From positions 26,832,342 to 26,896,341 of the forward strand of contig NC_063256.1 in NCBI RefSeq assembly GCF_019578655.1: 64,000 nucleotides of DNA. Direction: 5' to 3'. Under the pieces are notes generated by a model that worked only from the letters and a program-made list of their open reading frames with translations, searched no databases and was not told where the DNA came from. Every line of letters starts with the position of its first letter. The stretch's first letter is position 1. The stretch comes from Ricinus communis. Taxonomy: Eukaryota; Streptophyta; Magnoliopsida; Malpighiales; Euphorbiaceae. Shown one piece after another: positions 23,186-33,833 of the stretch. The position numbers were made by a program, and so were the translations under genes.

Positions 23186-24560
23186 GCTCATTGCTTGTCC
23201 TCAAGCAATCAAAAGTAAAATAAGGAAAATAAACCACTAAGGAATAATACTTAAACTGACAGACAAGCTAGAGAGTTCCTGCACATATCCTTAACAAGCA
23301 CAGGTCAAACAAAAAGAAATGAAGCAATCATATCACAACCAAGATGCCAATAATTCACAAAATCATCTCGAAATTATTCGAACCATCTCCTCACCGGATT
23401 CACTCTAAATCACTCAAAGTGTTTAAAGGGTAGTGTTTAATCGCTCAATGCATCAACTACTGCCTTACTTACTATATGCTTGCTCTTAAATCCTACTCCT
23501 ACCACTTATGGAGAGTCAACAACCATGTCAAGAGGTCTTTATAAGGGTTGTAATGGGGATTAGGTAGGGGTAGATAAATTTGGTCAAAGTTGAACCTATG
23601 GTGTTCTGATGAATTACATGACTGCACACAAGCCACAAAAATTATAAGGGATAAACAATGAGCGATGGTCCAAGGTGGGAAATAGGAATCAAGTCAAAAT
23701 GTTTGGCTCACTTACTTTCTTTCTTTTCATCACCTTTCCCTCTTATTCTTCTATTTCTATATTTTTTTTTTCTTTTTTTTTTCATAAGGGAAGAACATTC
23801 ACATAATAGAGTGAATTTCTTTTTGGATTGAAGTAAAGTTTGCTACAAGATTCCAAAGCTATTCCCAAGACAAAATTCCCAATAAAAACAATTCATGTGC
23901 AAAATCATAACCCAAAGCGAATAAAACTAAGTGGCAATAAAATATGATAGAAAATGGTGAAAGAGGGGGTTATCTACAGAATCAATAAACGAATGAAGGC
24001 TATTTGGCTAGAATGAAAAACCTAAGTGCCTCTATCATACCAAAGTGTTAAACTCTCCTTGTGGCCCTCATAAGCATTACTGAGCAAGTTCTAAAAGTAA
24101 AGAGCGATTACTTGGCACTCTCAAGAAGAAATAAATACAAGCATATAAAGTGTATGCTTACAATTTAGGCTCAATTTCTCACAAGTGTGCTTTTGAGTAG
24201 GTTCCAAACAAAAATCATCAAAACAGAATTAAATAAACCAAAGCAACTTAGTGCAAAACTCAAACTAATTATCTTACACTCTTCCGCAAAACTCAACACT
24301 ATCGGTTTTACCCGATCACATGGACATAAACGAGTTTCAAAATCAAGTCAACGGTAAGAGCATCGAAACAAAGTGAAAAATTTTCAAAATTTTACAAGAA
24401 ATTGCACAAAGAATAAACAAATAACTGAGATGGAATAAATGAAATGCGATATATACACTAGAAAAGGATCTAAATTTCATATACAAAATAATAGAACATG
24501 AAAGTAAGTATATATTGATATCACCACCCCACACTTGAAGGACACACTGTCCTCAGTGTA
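23186..24560 (-). other. 3' untranslated region of E2
   Basis: No ORF is supported. It is nearly identical to 41593..42985 of E3, including the T-rich run near 23760..23785 and the CACTGAGGACAGTGTGTCC inverted repeat near 24540. ORFs in it (for example 24343..24534) recur in E3 at 42774..42971 only because the DNA does. Confidence 0.7.
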
Positions 24561-24699
24561 CAAAATATATGAAATGAAAAAGGAAAAAGAAACTAATACT
24601 GCCCTGATTATGGCTCCGGAGTGAAAAGAGGTGCATCAGCAGGTATATCGGTATTTGGTCTGTGGTGGAGGAGTGGGCCGCTCTCCGAGGATCGGAAGT

Positions 24700-26171
24700 A
24701 GTGTCACATGCGGGAGGCCGGTGGATCGGCAGGAGCAGCGTCAATAGGAGGCTCGTCAAGCTGCTGTGTTGAAAGGTGCTCAGTCGGAGAAGGAGGGCCA
24801 GCTAGATCATCCGCTAGAGGGATGTCAAAATGGCTCTGCTCTGGAACCCGGCTCTGTGGACAGGCAGGTGCAAAGTCTGTAGCAAAAATATCATCGAACA
24901 TGTCATTGGCCATAGAGGCCTCTAACCTACCTCCCTGCTCAATCAGGGCTTGAAGCATAGCCCTCTGCCTCTCAAGGCCATCATCGGCTCACGAAACTCG
25001 ACGTAAAGGTCCTGTTGAAAAGCCTCTTGTCGAATGAAATCGCTGCCGCTCCTCTGCCAACCTCTGCACTCTGGCTGCAGCTCTCTAAACTCAATTGGGA
25101 GATTCCTAAAAGCAATTTGAAGAAGACCCGAAGGAGGCTGAAGTAGGCAGTGCGGAGGAAGACTGGAATATCGGGAAGAAGGTGGGACATCCCATGTACC
25201 ATGGGCTCATGGGGCGGTCGCTCCTCTTTGAGTCGCCAAGAGAGCATTCCTCAGTCTATACTCTAGTCCTAGCGGACCACCTCTGAGTCACCATCCCTAT
25301 ACTAATCATCCGGGGAAGTCCCAACGTCTCCATCACCCCCGAGCTCTGTCAAATGTGGTATCGCTTCCTCCAAAACTCCTAAGCTCCTAGCCGGTCGAGT
25401 AATGTAAGTCCCAAAACGGGAAAAATACCTTCTTTGAGTTGTTGCGGAAGGCAGTCATCCGGCCAATAAGTACCCCATGTCGACGGTGGTCTTTGGTGCA
25501 TCTTGTAAAGTATAAACAGTCCGTACGGGTAACTACACCACCACTATCTCCCCCGCGTTGATGGTCCTAGCCAATGCATGCAAGTACCATGATCCCTCGG
25601 GCAAGTTAGGCGCCTTGGGTGGCGTAACCCTCGGTGTCATCAATCTCGGCCACATCTGCGGATATGACACACCAAGCGTGTGTATCTGACTATAAACCTC
25701 TCCAAATTTGCATCCTCCTCAGTCCACAAGCCTAAGTGTACCCCAAACTATTGTACACTCATCGTGAAAGTTTCCCTTGCTAGTCAGGCTGATCGCATCC
25801 ATTTATTGGAAGTCCCATAGCGGCTTTGTAGAAAGAAAGTCATGGCAAACTCCATGATCAACTCCCTATATGTTGGTTCAACAATGTCAAAGAAATGTTG
25901 AAATGGGGGTGTCTCGAGATATCAGTGATTGCGGTACCGTCAAGCGGTCTCCGATCTTTGGCCGGTCTATCCTACGCCCCTTTCCCAAATCTTTGTGCCT
26001 CATCGATTGATATCTACCGCTCAAAGGTGGGCTGCCCTTGGAAAAGTAGGAATCGATGGCGCTGCGGTGGTTTAATTTAACTGAACTAGTCGGTGCGGCC
26101 TGACGATCGAGAGGAAGAGGAACCATCGTTCGCCTCCTCTTGTAAACTCTTGATCCTCGTCCGGTGGACAT
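24700..26171 (-). pseudogene. Athila ORF2 (ATHILA ORF-1 family-like / envelope-like) remnant in E2
   Basis: The minus-strand start at 26171 reads MSTGRGSRVYKRRRT, then a domain with RYQSMRHKDLGKGRRIDRP, and continues in shifting frames to an acidic, Pro-rich tail (24958..24704, with a MANDMFDDI segment). E3 carries the same gene at complement 43000..44640, where a segment LLARTITGRGDSGGVV matches the conserved core of the family I know as ATHILA ORF-1. In Athila elements such an ORF lies after pol and has been discussed as envelope-like; its function is not known. Frameshifts and stops make this copy defective. Confidence 0.65.
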
Positions 26172-27248
26172 GGTACACCGAAAGGAAACTTTTAGTACTA
26201 AGGATCAACAAAATTCTAGCGGCATAATGGCATAAAATGAACAAACCAAATGATTTAACTTGATAAAATTAAACCGCTCAATGTCCTGCAAAGAAAATTT
26301 AATCCACAACACTGCCAACTAATGCTAACCAATTAAATTTGCAATTCATCCATATGGAGTTTACTTCGCCATAATCCATCACAAGGCAAACCAACATGCT
26401 AATATAAAATAGATACAAACAGTCGACTATCTATGACAGAGCCTATTGTTTAGCGTGAGCAATAATGATAAAGAGAAAAATAAGGAATTAATCACAATCA
26501 TAAATAATGGTAGAAAGAAAAACGGAAAATATGAGCAAGTTAAGTATATAAACTATATTAAAGAAAATAAAAGAAAATTAAGCACAAACACGAATGTAAA
26601 TGCATGCACCAAATAATAAAATAAGGGAATAAACAAAAAATAAATAAATAAAATAAAAAAAAAATAAAAAAATGAAACACAAAGAAAATATAAATTCGAA
26701 CTAATATCAAAATAAAATAATGAAAAATGAAGTTGGAGGGTACTTACTTGACAAACGCAATATCCAAATCCTTCGAAATGAGAAATAAGATGTGAGAGAG
26801 TAAGAGATGGGGGAGAGCAAAAATTTTTTTGAATGAAGTGGTATATATAGGCAAGTGTATGGAACACGCCCGTGTTCGACAACATGGGTCATGTTAATGA
26901 ACACGGTATGGATATCGGGTCGTGTTAAGCGAATAAAAACGTGCTGACTTACCACTTCTCAGAACACGCCCGTGTTACGGACACGGTCTTTGAAACGGGA
27001 ACGTGTTGTGGACATGGCAGGGCATAAATGCCCGTGTTAGCTTCTGTGAACATGTTCATCTTAGTTTGATTTTCTTCAATCAGAACACAGGCCGTGTTAA
27101 TGAACACGGTCTTGAACACGCCCGTGTTGATCTCCAGATAATGCAAAAGTTGCGATTCTCAGCACTTTCTCACCTGCAAAACCAATAAATCCTCAACTCA
27201 TACACTCAACATAAATAAAACTTAACAAAAACCAACTATAAAACCTAA
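26172..27248 (-). other. Spacer of E2 with CACGG/CCGTG palindrome cluster
   Basis: This is AT-rich DNA without a gene, ending in a cluster of ACACGGCCGTGT-like words at about 26866..27128. It matches E3 closely at about 45090..45686. The identity with E3 stops near 27262 just after AAGTTCACAA, where B-like gag sequence begins. Confidence 0.65.
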
Positions 27249-28530
27249 TCAACTAAGTTCACAATGCAAGGGTAAAGTATTCAAATTGAAAAATAGAATT
27301 TGGGGTGCCTCCCAAAAGCGCTTCTTTTTGATGTGATGAGTCTTCTTAGCTGGACTCATGGTGAAAAGCAAACGGTGGGGATTGGCGACCATCCATCCTT
27401 CTTCCAAGCAAATGGCTTCAAATATCCTCTTAGAGGGATAATCGTCAACTTCCTCTTCCGTAGTCAAGCAAGCTGCCAGTATGATGGGCAAAACTCGCTC
27501 CTCATATATTTGCACGTAGTCATGATGCTCTAGGGGCTCTTCCAATTTGAAAGCTAGAGTTTCAACAATTGGAAAGATCGACGGTTGGGCAATTTCTTCA
27601 GGAGTGTTGATGGTTTTCTTCAGTCCTTGGCTTGGTTCACTTGCTAGGAGAAACTCGAGCTCCTCCAAGACTTCTTCATTGGACAACTCGTGCTCATCTT
27701 CCATCATCGAAGGGACTTGTGGAAAATCCACCAAAAATTCCTCTAACTGCAACTCAGCATCATTAACTGTGTATTCTTGTTGGTAGTCTTTCAGAGGGAT
27801 CATGTTTGCCTCTTCCTTTTCTGGTTCTATCTCCATGTTCAAAGAGTCATCCTGCATATAAGCATCATCGTCAAACATAATAGATAAACCACAAAAATTC
27901 TCACCTGAACGCAAAGTGATGGCGCTCAAATGTTCCTCGGATTCAGCAGCATTTGATGGAGTTCTCAATTGCTCTTCCACTAGTAACTTGAAGATTAAGC
28001 CTACTTGATGCTCTATGTTGTTAATCGAGGCTTATTGATCTTCAAGTATCCTCTCTGTTTGATGGAATCTTTCCTCAAGACTTGTTATGAACCTCATCAT
28101 CAGCTCCTCTGACACTAACTCTTCATCTTGAGTTGAAGGTGCAACATTAAATTTACTGATGTAGTTGCTTTGAATTCTAGTGGTTCTTGGACATCTAAGC
28201 TCCATCCAAAGGGTGAATGAGTGCTCCACTCTTGATTGTAGGTGCTTCCATACGAGTCATTTGGCCAACTTCCCGTATAATTCACTTGTTCACAGTTATA
28301 AGAACAATGAGCAACATCACTATACAATGGACAATCATTACACACATGTAAACCACAACAAAATTCACAAAAGACTTGAGATGAAAGGATAGGAGAAGAG
28401 AGTTGCTCGGTAGCCCTGCGAAATGATTCCACAGAGCATCTGAAGATGCAGGGCATCCCAATTTTAGCACTCTCTTGGTTCCTATTCTCTTTTCCAATGC
28501 GTCATACAAAGATTTTGAGTTTAGCATTGA
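27249..28530 (-). pseudogene. Athila gag remnant of E2, with an intact 243-codon open frame
   Basis: On the minus strand the frame 28527..28282 and the overlapping 28456..28115 carry the Cys/His motif (CEFCCGLHVCNDCP). The frame 28229..27249 carries a coiled coil (MMRFITSLEERF), an AITLRSG motif and an acidic tail ending ...HHIKKKRFWEAP. One TAA near 28032, where Gln is expected, splits it; from 27980 to 27249 it is open for 243 codons. It is collinear with B (16221..17440) and corresponds to the rear of gag in A and E3, without the capsid part. It may have helped RNA packaging; that is inference. Confidence 0.7.
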
Positions 28531-28693
28531 ACCTCCTTATCATTCACTATCTGAATCATAAACTTAAGCTAAACAAATATGTACAAATAAAATAAAATAA
28601 ATAAACAAATAAAAATAAAAATCATAAAATAATAAGAAAGAAAAAAATGGCTAAATTAACAAATAGCAAATTTCACTCTAGTTTTCAAACAAT

Positions 28694-28710
28694 TCCCTAA
28701 GCGGTAGCCA
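28694..28710 (-). other. Degraded primer binding site of E2
   Basis: The minus strand reads TGGCTACCGCTTAGGGA five bases after the LTR. It aligns with TGGCGCCGTTGCCGGGGA but with several changes and a one-base gap. Confidence 0.55.
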
Positions 28711-28715
28711 AAACT

Positions 28716-30192
28716 TGATGGGTGCTACTCGTGTTAGCTTCTGATATAAGGCGGTGTACCTATCGATGCGATCCTAGCACTAATGGCGAGTATCAAGGTC
28801 GTATTCCTAGGGAAAGTGAAAGCCTAGAGTTACTCCTTTGTTCTTTATTATATTAACCTAAAATTAGCGATAAATAATTTCTAAACTAACTAATAGCTAC
28901 AAGCTAAGTCCTAAGGGAGATGCACGAGTGATTGATAAACGAAATAATCAAGACAAGAAGAAAAACCCAAAGGGAATCTAAACATAGTTGGCAATCAAAC
29001 AAAAGATAAAGGATCGGTGAGTCTAATTATGCTACCCGTGGACGAATTCTTAACCGAATTCGGTTTCTCTCTCGAGATAACCGAATTCCTAAACCTAATA
29101 ACCTAAAGTTGGAATCTCTTCCTAACGATTGATTCTTAAATTAGCATTAAGCTTTAATCCGCCTCTATTAAGCTTTGTTAATTCTTAATCCAGTAGTTAA
29201 TTATCCTTATCTCTAGCGATTATTAACCGATTCTTGCTATTCAAAATTCCAATTGCCAAACGGATTTCTCAATCTCATAAAGCAATCTAAACATCACAAT
29301 TCACAACGTCTCATAAATAATGCATAATCTTATTAATACTAAAAACAAGAAGAATACAAAACCAACTCAAACAATCCAACAATATAATATCAAGCCAACA
29401 TAGTAAAGAAATCCCAATGGATTTAATCAATCTAGCTAATCATGTTCATTCTCAAAATATACAAGAATTCAATTACAACAATAAGCAAAGGTAGAGAAAA
29501 CCCGATTACACCCTTGGATGAGAGTAAACAGCCCCAAATCCTTTTGCTCCAATTGAATCGATTCTTGTTCCTCTTGCTTGATTTGAAAATCAATCAACGA
29601 ACCTAGCTTAATCTTCGATCCTTCAAGGAAATCCGATTGAAACCTTGATCCAAGTCTCCTTTTCCCTTGGTCTCAGCTCAGAAAACACTTAGGGAGAGAA
29701 AAATTAGGGTTTTGGGACGTTCTAACCCTAGCCTCCTCTCTTTCTCTTCTTTTCGTTCTTTTAATTAATACCCCCTGTTGCCTCCAAAACGGTCATGTTC
29801 CTGGCCGTGTTCTCAACACGGGATGGTGTTCCTGGCCGTGTTACTCTATGTGGTCGTGCTCCCTAAAATCTACTTCTTCTTTGATGTCCAACACGGTCGT
29901 GTTTGTCCCCGTGTTGGTAACACGGCCCATGCTTGTGACCGTGTTGAGAACACGGCCAGTGTTGAGATCAACACGGCCATGTTCAGCTTCCTCATGCTCG
30001 TACTTAGCTCGTTTCGGCAGCTTTGACGTTCAATTATGCTCCAATTCTTTCCTTTTTCATCCTTTGACCTCTTTTGGACCTAATGCACACAAACATATGT
30101 ATAAGGTGAGTGTTGAGACCAATTCACATCCAAATGTCCATAAAATCAATCTTAATAAACCCTATTTAGATGTGTGTATTTTACGCACATCA
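28716..30192 (-). repeat. 5' LTR of E2
   Basis: It is 1477 bp, TG...CA bounded on the minus strand (TGATGTGCG at 30192, CACCCATCA at 28716). The U3 including the palindrome cluster (29790..29980) resembles E3; R-U5, from about 29450 down to 28716, resembles B. It is a close match to the 3' copy, so E2 is fairly young. Confidence 0.9.
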
Positions 30193-30469
30193 GTTGCCAA
30201 CTAGTTTAGATTCCCTTTGGGTTTGTCTTATTGTCTTGATTATTTCATTTATCAATTACTCCTGCATCTCCCTCAGAACTTGGCTTGTAGTTAATAGTTA
30301 GTTTAGAATTTATTCATTATCCATTTTAGGTTAATATAACAAAGAACAAAGGAGTAACTCTGGGCTTTCACTTTCCCGAGGAATACGACCTTGATACTCG
30401 CCATTAGTGCTAGACTGCATCGATAGGTACACTGCCTTAGATTGTAGCTAACACGAGTAGCACCCATCA
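30193..30469 (+). repeat. 3' LTR of element B, right piece (LTR D)
   Basis: It continues LTR D from GTTGCCAACTAG to GCACCCATCA and is followed by TAGAC, the second target duplication of element B. It holds no gene. Confidence 0.9.
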
Positions 30470-30474
30470 TAGAC

Positions 30475-31830
30475 CTTCATTGGAGGGGTCGCACACTAGT
30501 ATATTATGGCCACCTATTAAAACAAATAATTTTGAGATTAAGCCAAATGTTATTCATATGGTGCAGTAGAGTGTACAGTTTGAGGGCTCACCCAATGACG
30601 ATCCTAATGCCAATATCGCGAACTTTTTGGAGATTTGTGATACTTTTAAGATTAATGGAACTACTGATGATGCCATTCGGCTTAGGCTGTTTCCATTTTC
30701 GTTGAGGGATAGAGCAAAGAGATGGCTATAGTCCCTACCAGCTAACACCATCACCACTTGGAATTCTTTGGCTAAGAAATTTCTTTATACGTACTTTCCT
30801 CCTGCTAAGACTACAAAGATGCATAATGATATTTCCTCTTTTGTGTAGTTTGATGATGAGAGTATGCATGATGCATGGGAGAGGTACAAGGACTTGATGA
30901 GATGTTGCCCACACTATAGTTTACTAGTATGGATGCAGGTGCAGACTTTTTACAACGGCTTGAACTCAAGCACGAGGCAGATGGTGGATGCAGCTGCAGG
31001 TGGGGCCATCAATAGTTAGATGCCAGAGCAGGCCCAGAACTTAATTGAGGAGATGGCCATAAACACATATCAGTGGCAGTCTTCTAGGAGTAGGCTAGGA
31101 TGATAGGGAGTGGTGAACCAAGTAGATTCTACATCAGCCTTGGCAGCTCAGGTGGAGCTTTTGGCCAAGAAGATCGACCAGCTCCAGATGCAAGTCCATG
31201 TAGCACAGTTTGGCTGCGAGTTTTGTGGTGGCCCACACTACAGTGCAAACTGTACTGCGGGAGGTATGTTTGTTTCTCCTTCACCTTCTTTTGCTGACCA
31301 TGAACAGGTTGATTATATAGAAAATGCGCCCAGGCAGCAGAATAACCCCTACAACAACACATACGACCTAGAATGGAGAAACCATCGTAACTTCGGGTGG
31401 CAAAATAACAACACCCAGGGTCTACCAAGATTTTAGAGGTTGTACCAGCAGCAGCCTCTATAACAGACTATTCTCCCTTAACTCCCTCAGAACCAGGAGA
31501 AGAAGCCCAATTTAGAGGAGTTTATAATGAAGTTCATGTCCACTTCAAAGAACAGGTTTCAGCAGACAGACACAGCTCTTAGAAATCAGCAGGCCTCCAT
31601 ATAAAATTTAGAGAATCAGATAGGCCAGATTTCTAAGATGTTGGCTGAGAGACAACTAGGGATGCTCCACAATACCACAGAGTCAAACCTGAGAGAGCAT
31701 GTCAAGGCTATCACCTTGAGATCAAGTAAGCAGTTATCTAGTTCTTTACCTACTATTGATGATGATGTTATTGTGCATGATGAGCCAGCCAGGACGGATC
31801 TAGAGCCTGAGGTGATAGAGCTTGTGTGAA
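30475..31830 (+). pseudogene. Athila gag, main part (element A)
   Basis: It continues the gag gene broken at 14762. Seen in order: the capsid-like retrotransposon gag domain (FLEICDTFKINGTTDDAIR near 30628, then RAKRW and TYFPPAK near 30790), the segment MRCCPHYSLLVWMQVQTFYN near 30900, a Cys/His box (CEFCGGPHYSANC near 31220), and the AITLRSS motif near 31708. In-frame TAG, TAA and TGA stops sit where E3 or E2 have Gln or Arg. Gag would build the particle; this copy cannot make it. Confidence 0.85.
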
Positions 31831-31839
31831 CTTAGGACA

Positions 31840-32787
31840 AGAAGAGGAGTTATGTGAGGGAAAACCAGCCTCCAATTCCATATCCTGCCAGGTTGAAGCA
31901 GGAGAAGGTTGATCAATAGTTTGATAAGTTCTTGGATTTATTTAAGCAACTGAGAATTAACTTACCTTTCATTGAGGCTACATCGCAGATGCCCAGGTAT
32001 GCGAGGTTCTTGAAGGAGATTCTAAGCAACAAGAGGAAGTTGGAGGACTTGGGACTTGTGACATTAAATGAGGAGTGCTCAGCCATTTTTCAAAACAAGT
32101 TGCCAGTGAAGCGGCATGATTTAGGAAGTTTTACTGTAACTTGTATTTTTGGTGATTTGCCTATTAGTGATGCTTTAGCTGATTTAGGTGCTAGCATCAA
32201 TCTAATGCCTAGTAGTTTGTTTGAGAAATTAGGTTTGAGTGAGCCTCAACCTACTAGGATGAGCATACAGTTAGCATATAGGACTGTGAAATATCCTAGG
32301 GGAATAGTTGAGGATGTACTTGTTAAAGTAGACAAGTTTATATTTCCTGTTGACTTTGTTGTTATGGATATGGAGGGCGAGAGTAGTGTGCCTTTAATTC
32401 TAGGTAGACCTTTCCTTGCAACATCTAGGGCTGTTGTAGATGTGTGTGATGGGAAGTTACAACTTAGAGTAGGTGATGAGACTATTACCCTTGATCTTAG
32501 CACTTCTATGAGACATTCACTTGACTATGATGATACTTGTATACTGTGGATGTTTTGGATGATATTGTGGAGTCTCAATTGTAGGAAATATTACTTGATG
32601 ATCCTTTGCAGGTAGCATTACAGGCTGATGAGGAGGAGGAGTTGTCCAACGAGGATGCGTTGGAGCGACTTGCTTGTTTACTGGCTAGCCCAGCAGGTCT
32701 ACTGACCATTTTGTTGATATTGACAAGTCAGGGGTGCAGAAATTGAGACCTTCATTTGAGGAGCCACCAGCCCTTGAGCTGAAGGAG
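31840..32787 (+). pseudogene. Athila aspartic protease (element A), truncated before RT
   Basis: A 227-codon open frame (31932..32615) contains FIEATSQMPRYARFLKEIL, the catalytic motif ADLGASINLMP near residues 83-93, and the second protease landmark VPLILGRPFLATS. It is collinear with E3 (complement 48758..49468), the two being very similar. Downstream, EEPPALELKE (about 32758..32787) is the first part of the RT linker, after which the element breaks off. The protease alone could be translated, but without RT it has no known use. Confidence 0.85.
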
Positions 32788-33631
32788 TAAAAGGAGGATA
32801 GAAAAAAACAACAAATAAAAGCACATCAACAAAGAAAAATAGTGGCAAAAGCAACACTAAAGCAAAATAAAGGCACAAGTAATATAAAAACAAAGAAAGG
32901 AATAAAGAATGGGTCATACTTACTATTTCCAAAAGCCATAGCACGTTGCAAAAAATGGCAAGCAACACGGCATAGGAAGTCAGGAGAAGGAAAAGAAAAA
33001 GAAGACGATAGGAAGAAATGTAAGTAAAAGGTAAGAAGAGAAAAAATATAAAAGAAGAAATAAATCATTCGACAAAATGGGAAAAGACAGGAATGGGAAG
33101 AGGCAACGACACATGGCACAATCCCCAAAGGCGGTTACCAAATCTCAAGAAACTAACACTAATATCACCAACGTCACTCATGCAATTTTTAAAATTTAAA
33201 ATTCCGCCACAACCATTATATCGTGCCCGAGAGAATTAACAGACAAGTGTTAAATGCACAGACAAAAAGAGCCACACAAGCAAAACTGAACATAAATGAT
33301 TAATTTACCGAGGGCGGACTATTAGTAACAGGTCACCATAGAAGACCAGTACCTTGATCTCCCTAGGGACCAGAAGAGCGACACAACACAGACTGGATAC
33401 GAAGGCCCAATACCTAATGGCCCCACCAAGGGACATGTGGTGGCAGGAGCATAACCCAAAGAAAGAGCCATTGACATCATAGACTCCCAAAGGGCTGCTT
33501 GGCTTCTCCCCTCAGCGATCCTCAATAAGTAACACAAAGGACAAAAGTCAAATTATTACCATAGAGCCTACTCTACAACTATCAGCCAATAGGAAGGCAG
33601 GTGGACAAAATCGGAGCCAATAGAAGGGCAT
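32788..33631. other. Unassigned segment between element A and the copia nest
   Basis: No confident gene is seen. Several minus-strand open frames (32699..33128, 33322..33537) are hydrophobic or Phe-rich and match nothing I recognise. The strand is purine-rich at 32780..33080. It may be a fragment of another element, possibly the other flank of the Tat relic, or old host DNA. Confidence 0.35.
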
Positions 33632-33824
33632 TAAAGAGTTTGAGAATGCAATCTGAGATTTTATTAAAATGAAGACCCAATTTATATTACATCAGGTTTC
33701 CATTATTGTAGGAGCAATCTTAACAAATAAAATATCTTGCCATAGATAATGGAACAAACTGCAGATAATGGAGAAGCAAACTAATGAGTAAATCAATAAT
33801 AGAAAAGCTAAACATGTGCTAATA
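33632..33824 (-). repeat. 3' LTR of the copia element
   Basis: It pairs with 56625..56804; both contain GAGTTTGAGAATGCAATC and GATTTTATTAAAATGAAGAC. A purine tract (GAGGGGGGCAT on the minus strand, about 33825..33835) lies next to it. Confidence 0.85.
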
Positions 33825-33833
33825 ATGCCCCCC

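Larger units (their letters stand above)
21802..30192 (-). mobile_element. Non-autonomous Athila-type element E2, recombinant between B-like and E3-like families
   Basis: Read on the minus strand: 5' LTR 30192..28716, degraded primer site, gag fragment 28530..27249, spacer with palindrome cluster, ORF2 remnant 26171..24700, 3' UTR, PPT and 3' LTR 23169..21802. No RT or integrase is present. The first half resembles B and the second half resembles E3. The right end is clean (CATCA then GTTGCC of LTR D). The left end lacks the last ~111 bp of its LTR and is joined to LTR D by about 12 extra bases. Confidence 0.85.
14763..30469 (+). mobile_element. Non-autonomous Athila-type element B, inserted in gag of A
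   Basis: The element is flanked by TAGAC (14758..14762 and 30470..30474). Its parts are 5' LTR 14763..16031, primer site, gag remnant, 3' UTR, PPT 20770..20784, and a 3' LTR in two pieces (20785..21788 and 30193..30469). The two pieces total 1281 bp, against 1269 bp for the 5' LTR. It carries two later insertions, a solo LTR (18325..19795) and E2 (21802..30192). Without them it is about 5.8 kb and has no pol, so it could move only with enzymes supplied by another element. Confidence 0.85.
12724..32787 (+). mobile_element. Athila-type element A, interrupted in gag and truncated after protease
   Basis: It consists of a 5' LTR (12724..14407), a primer site, the gag start up to 14762, the inserted element B (14763..30469 plus duplicate TAGAC), then gag and protease from 30475 to 32787. 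The frames on both sides of B belong to one gag gene. The element stops abruptly at 32787, at the junction of protease and RT, so RT, RNase H, integrase and the 3' LTR are missing. It is the oldest Athila copy here by LTR divergence and stop density. Confidence 0.8.

Noticed and set aside
22755..30204. ORFs of 80-120 codons at 22755..23223 and 29778..30204 as small genes
   Set aside because: They lie in the U3 palindrome clusters of the two E2 LTRs and recur only because the LTR recurs.
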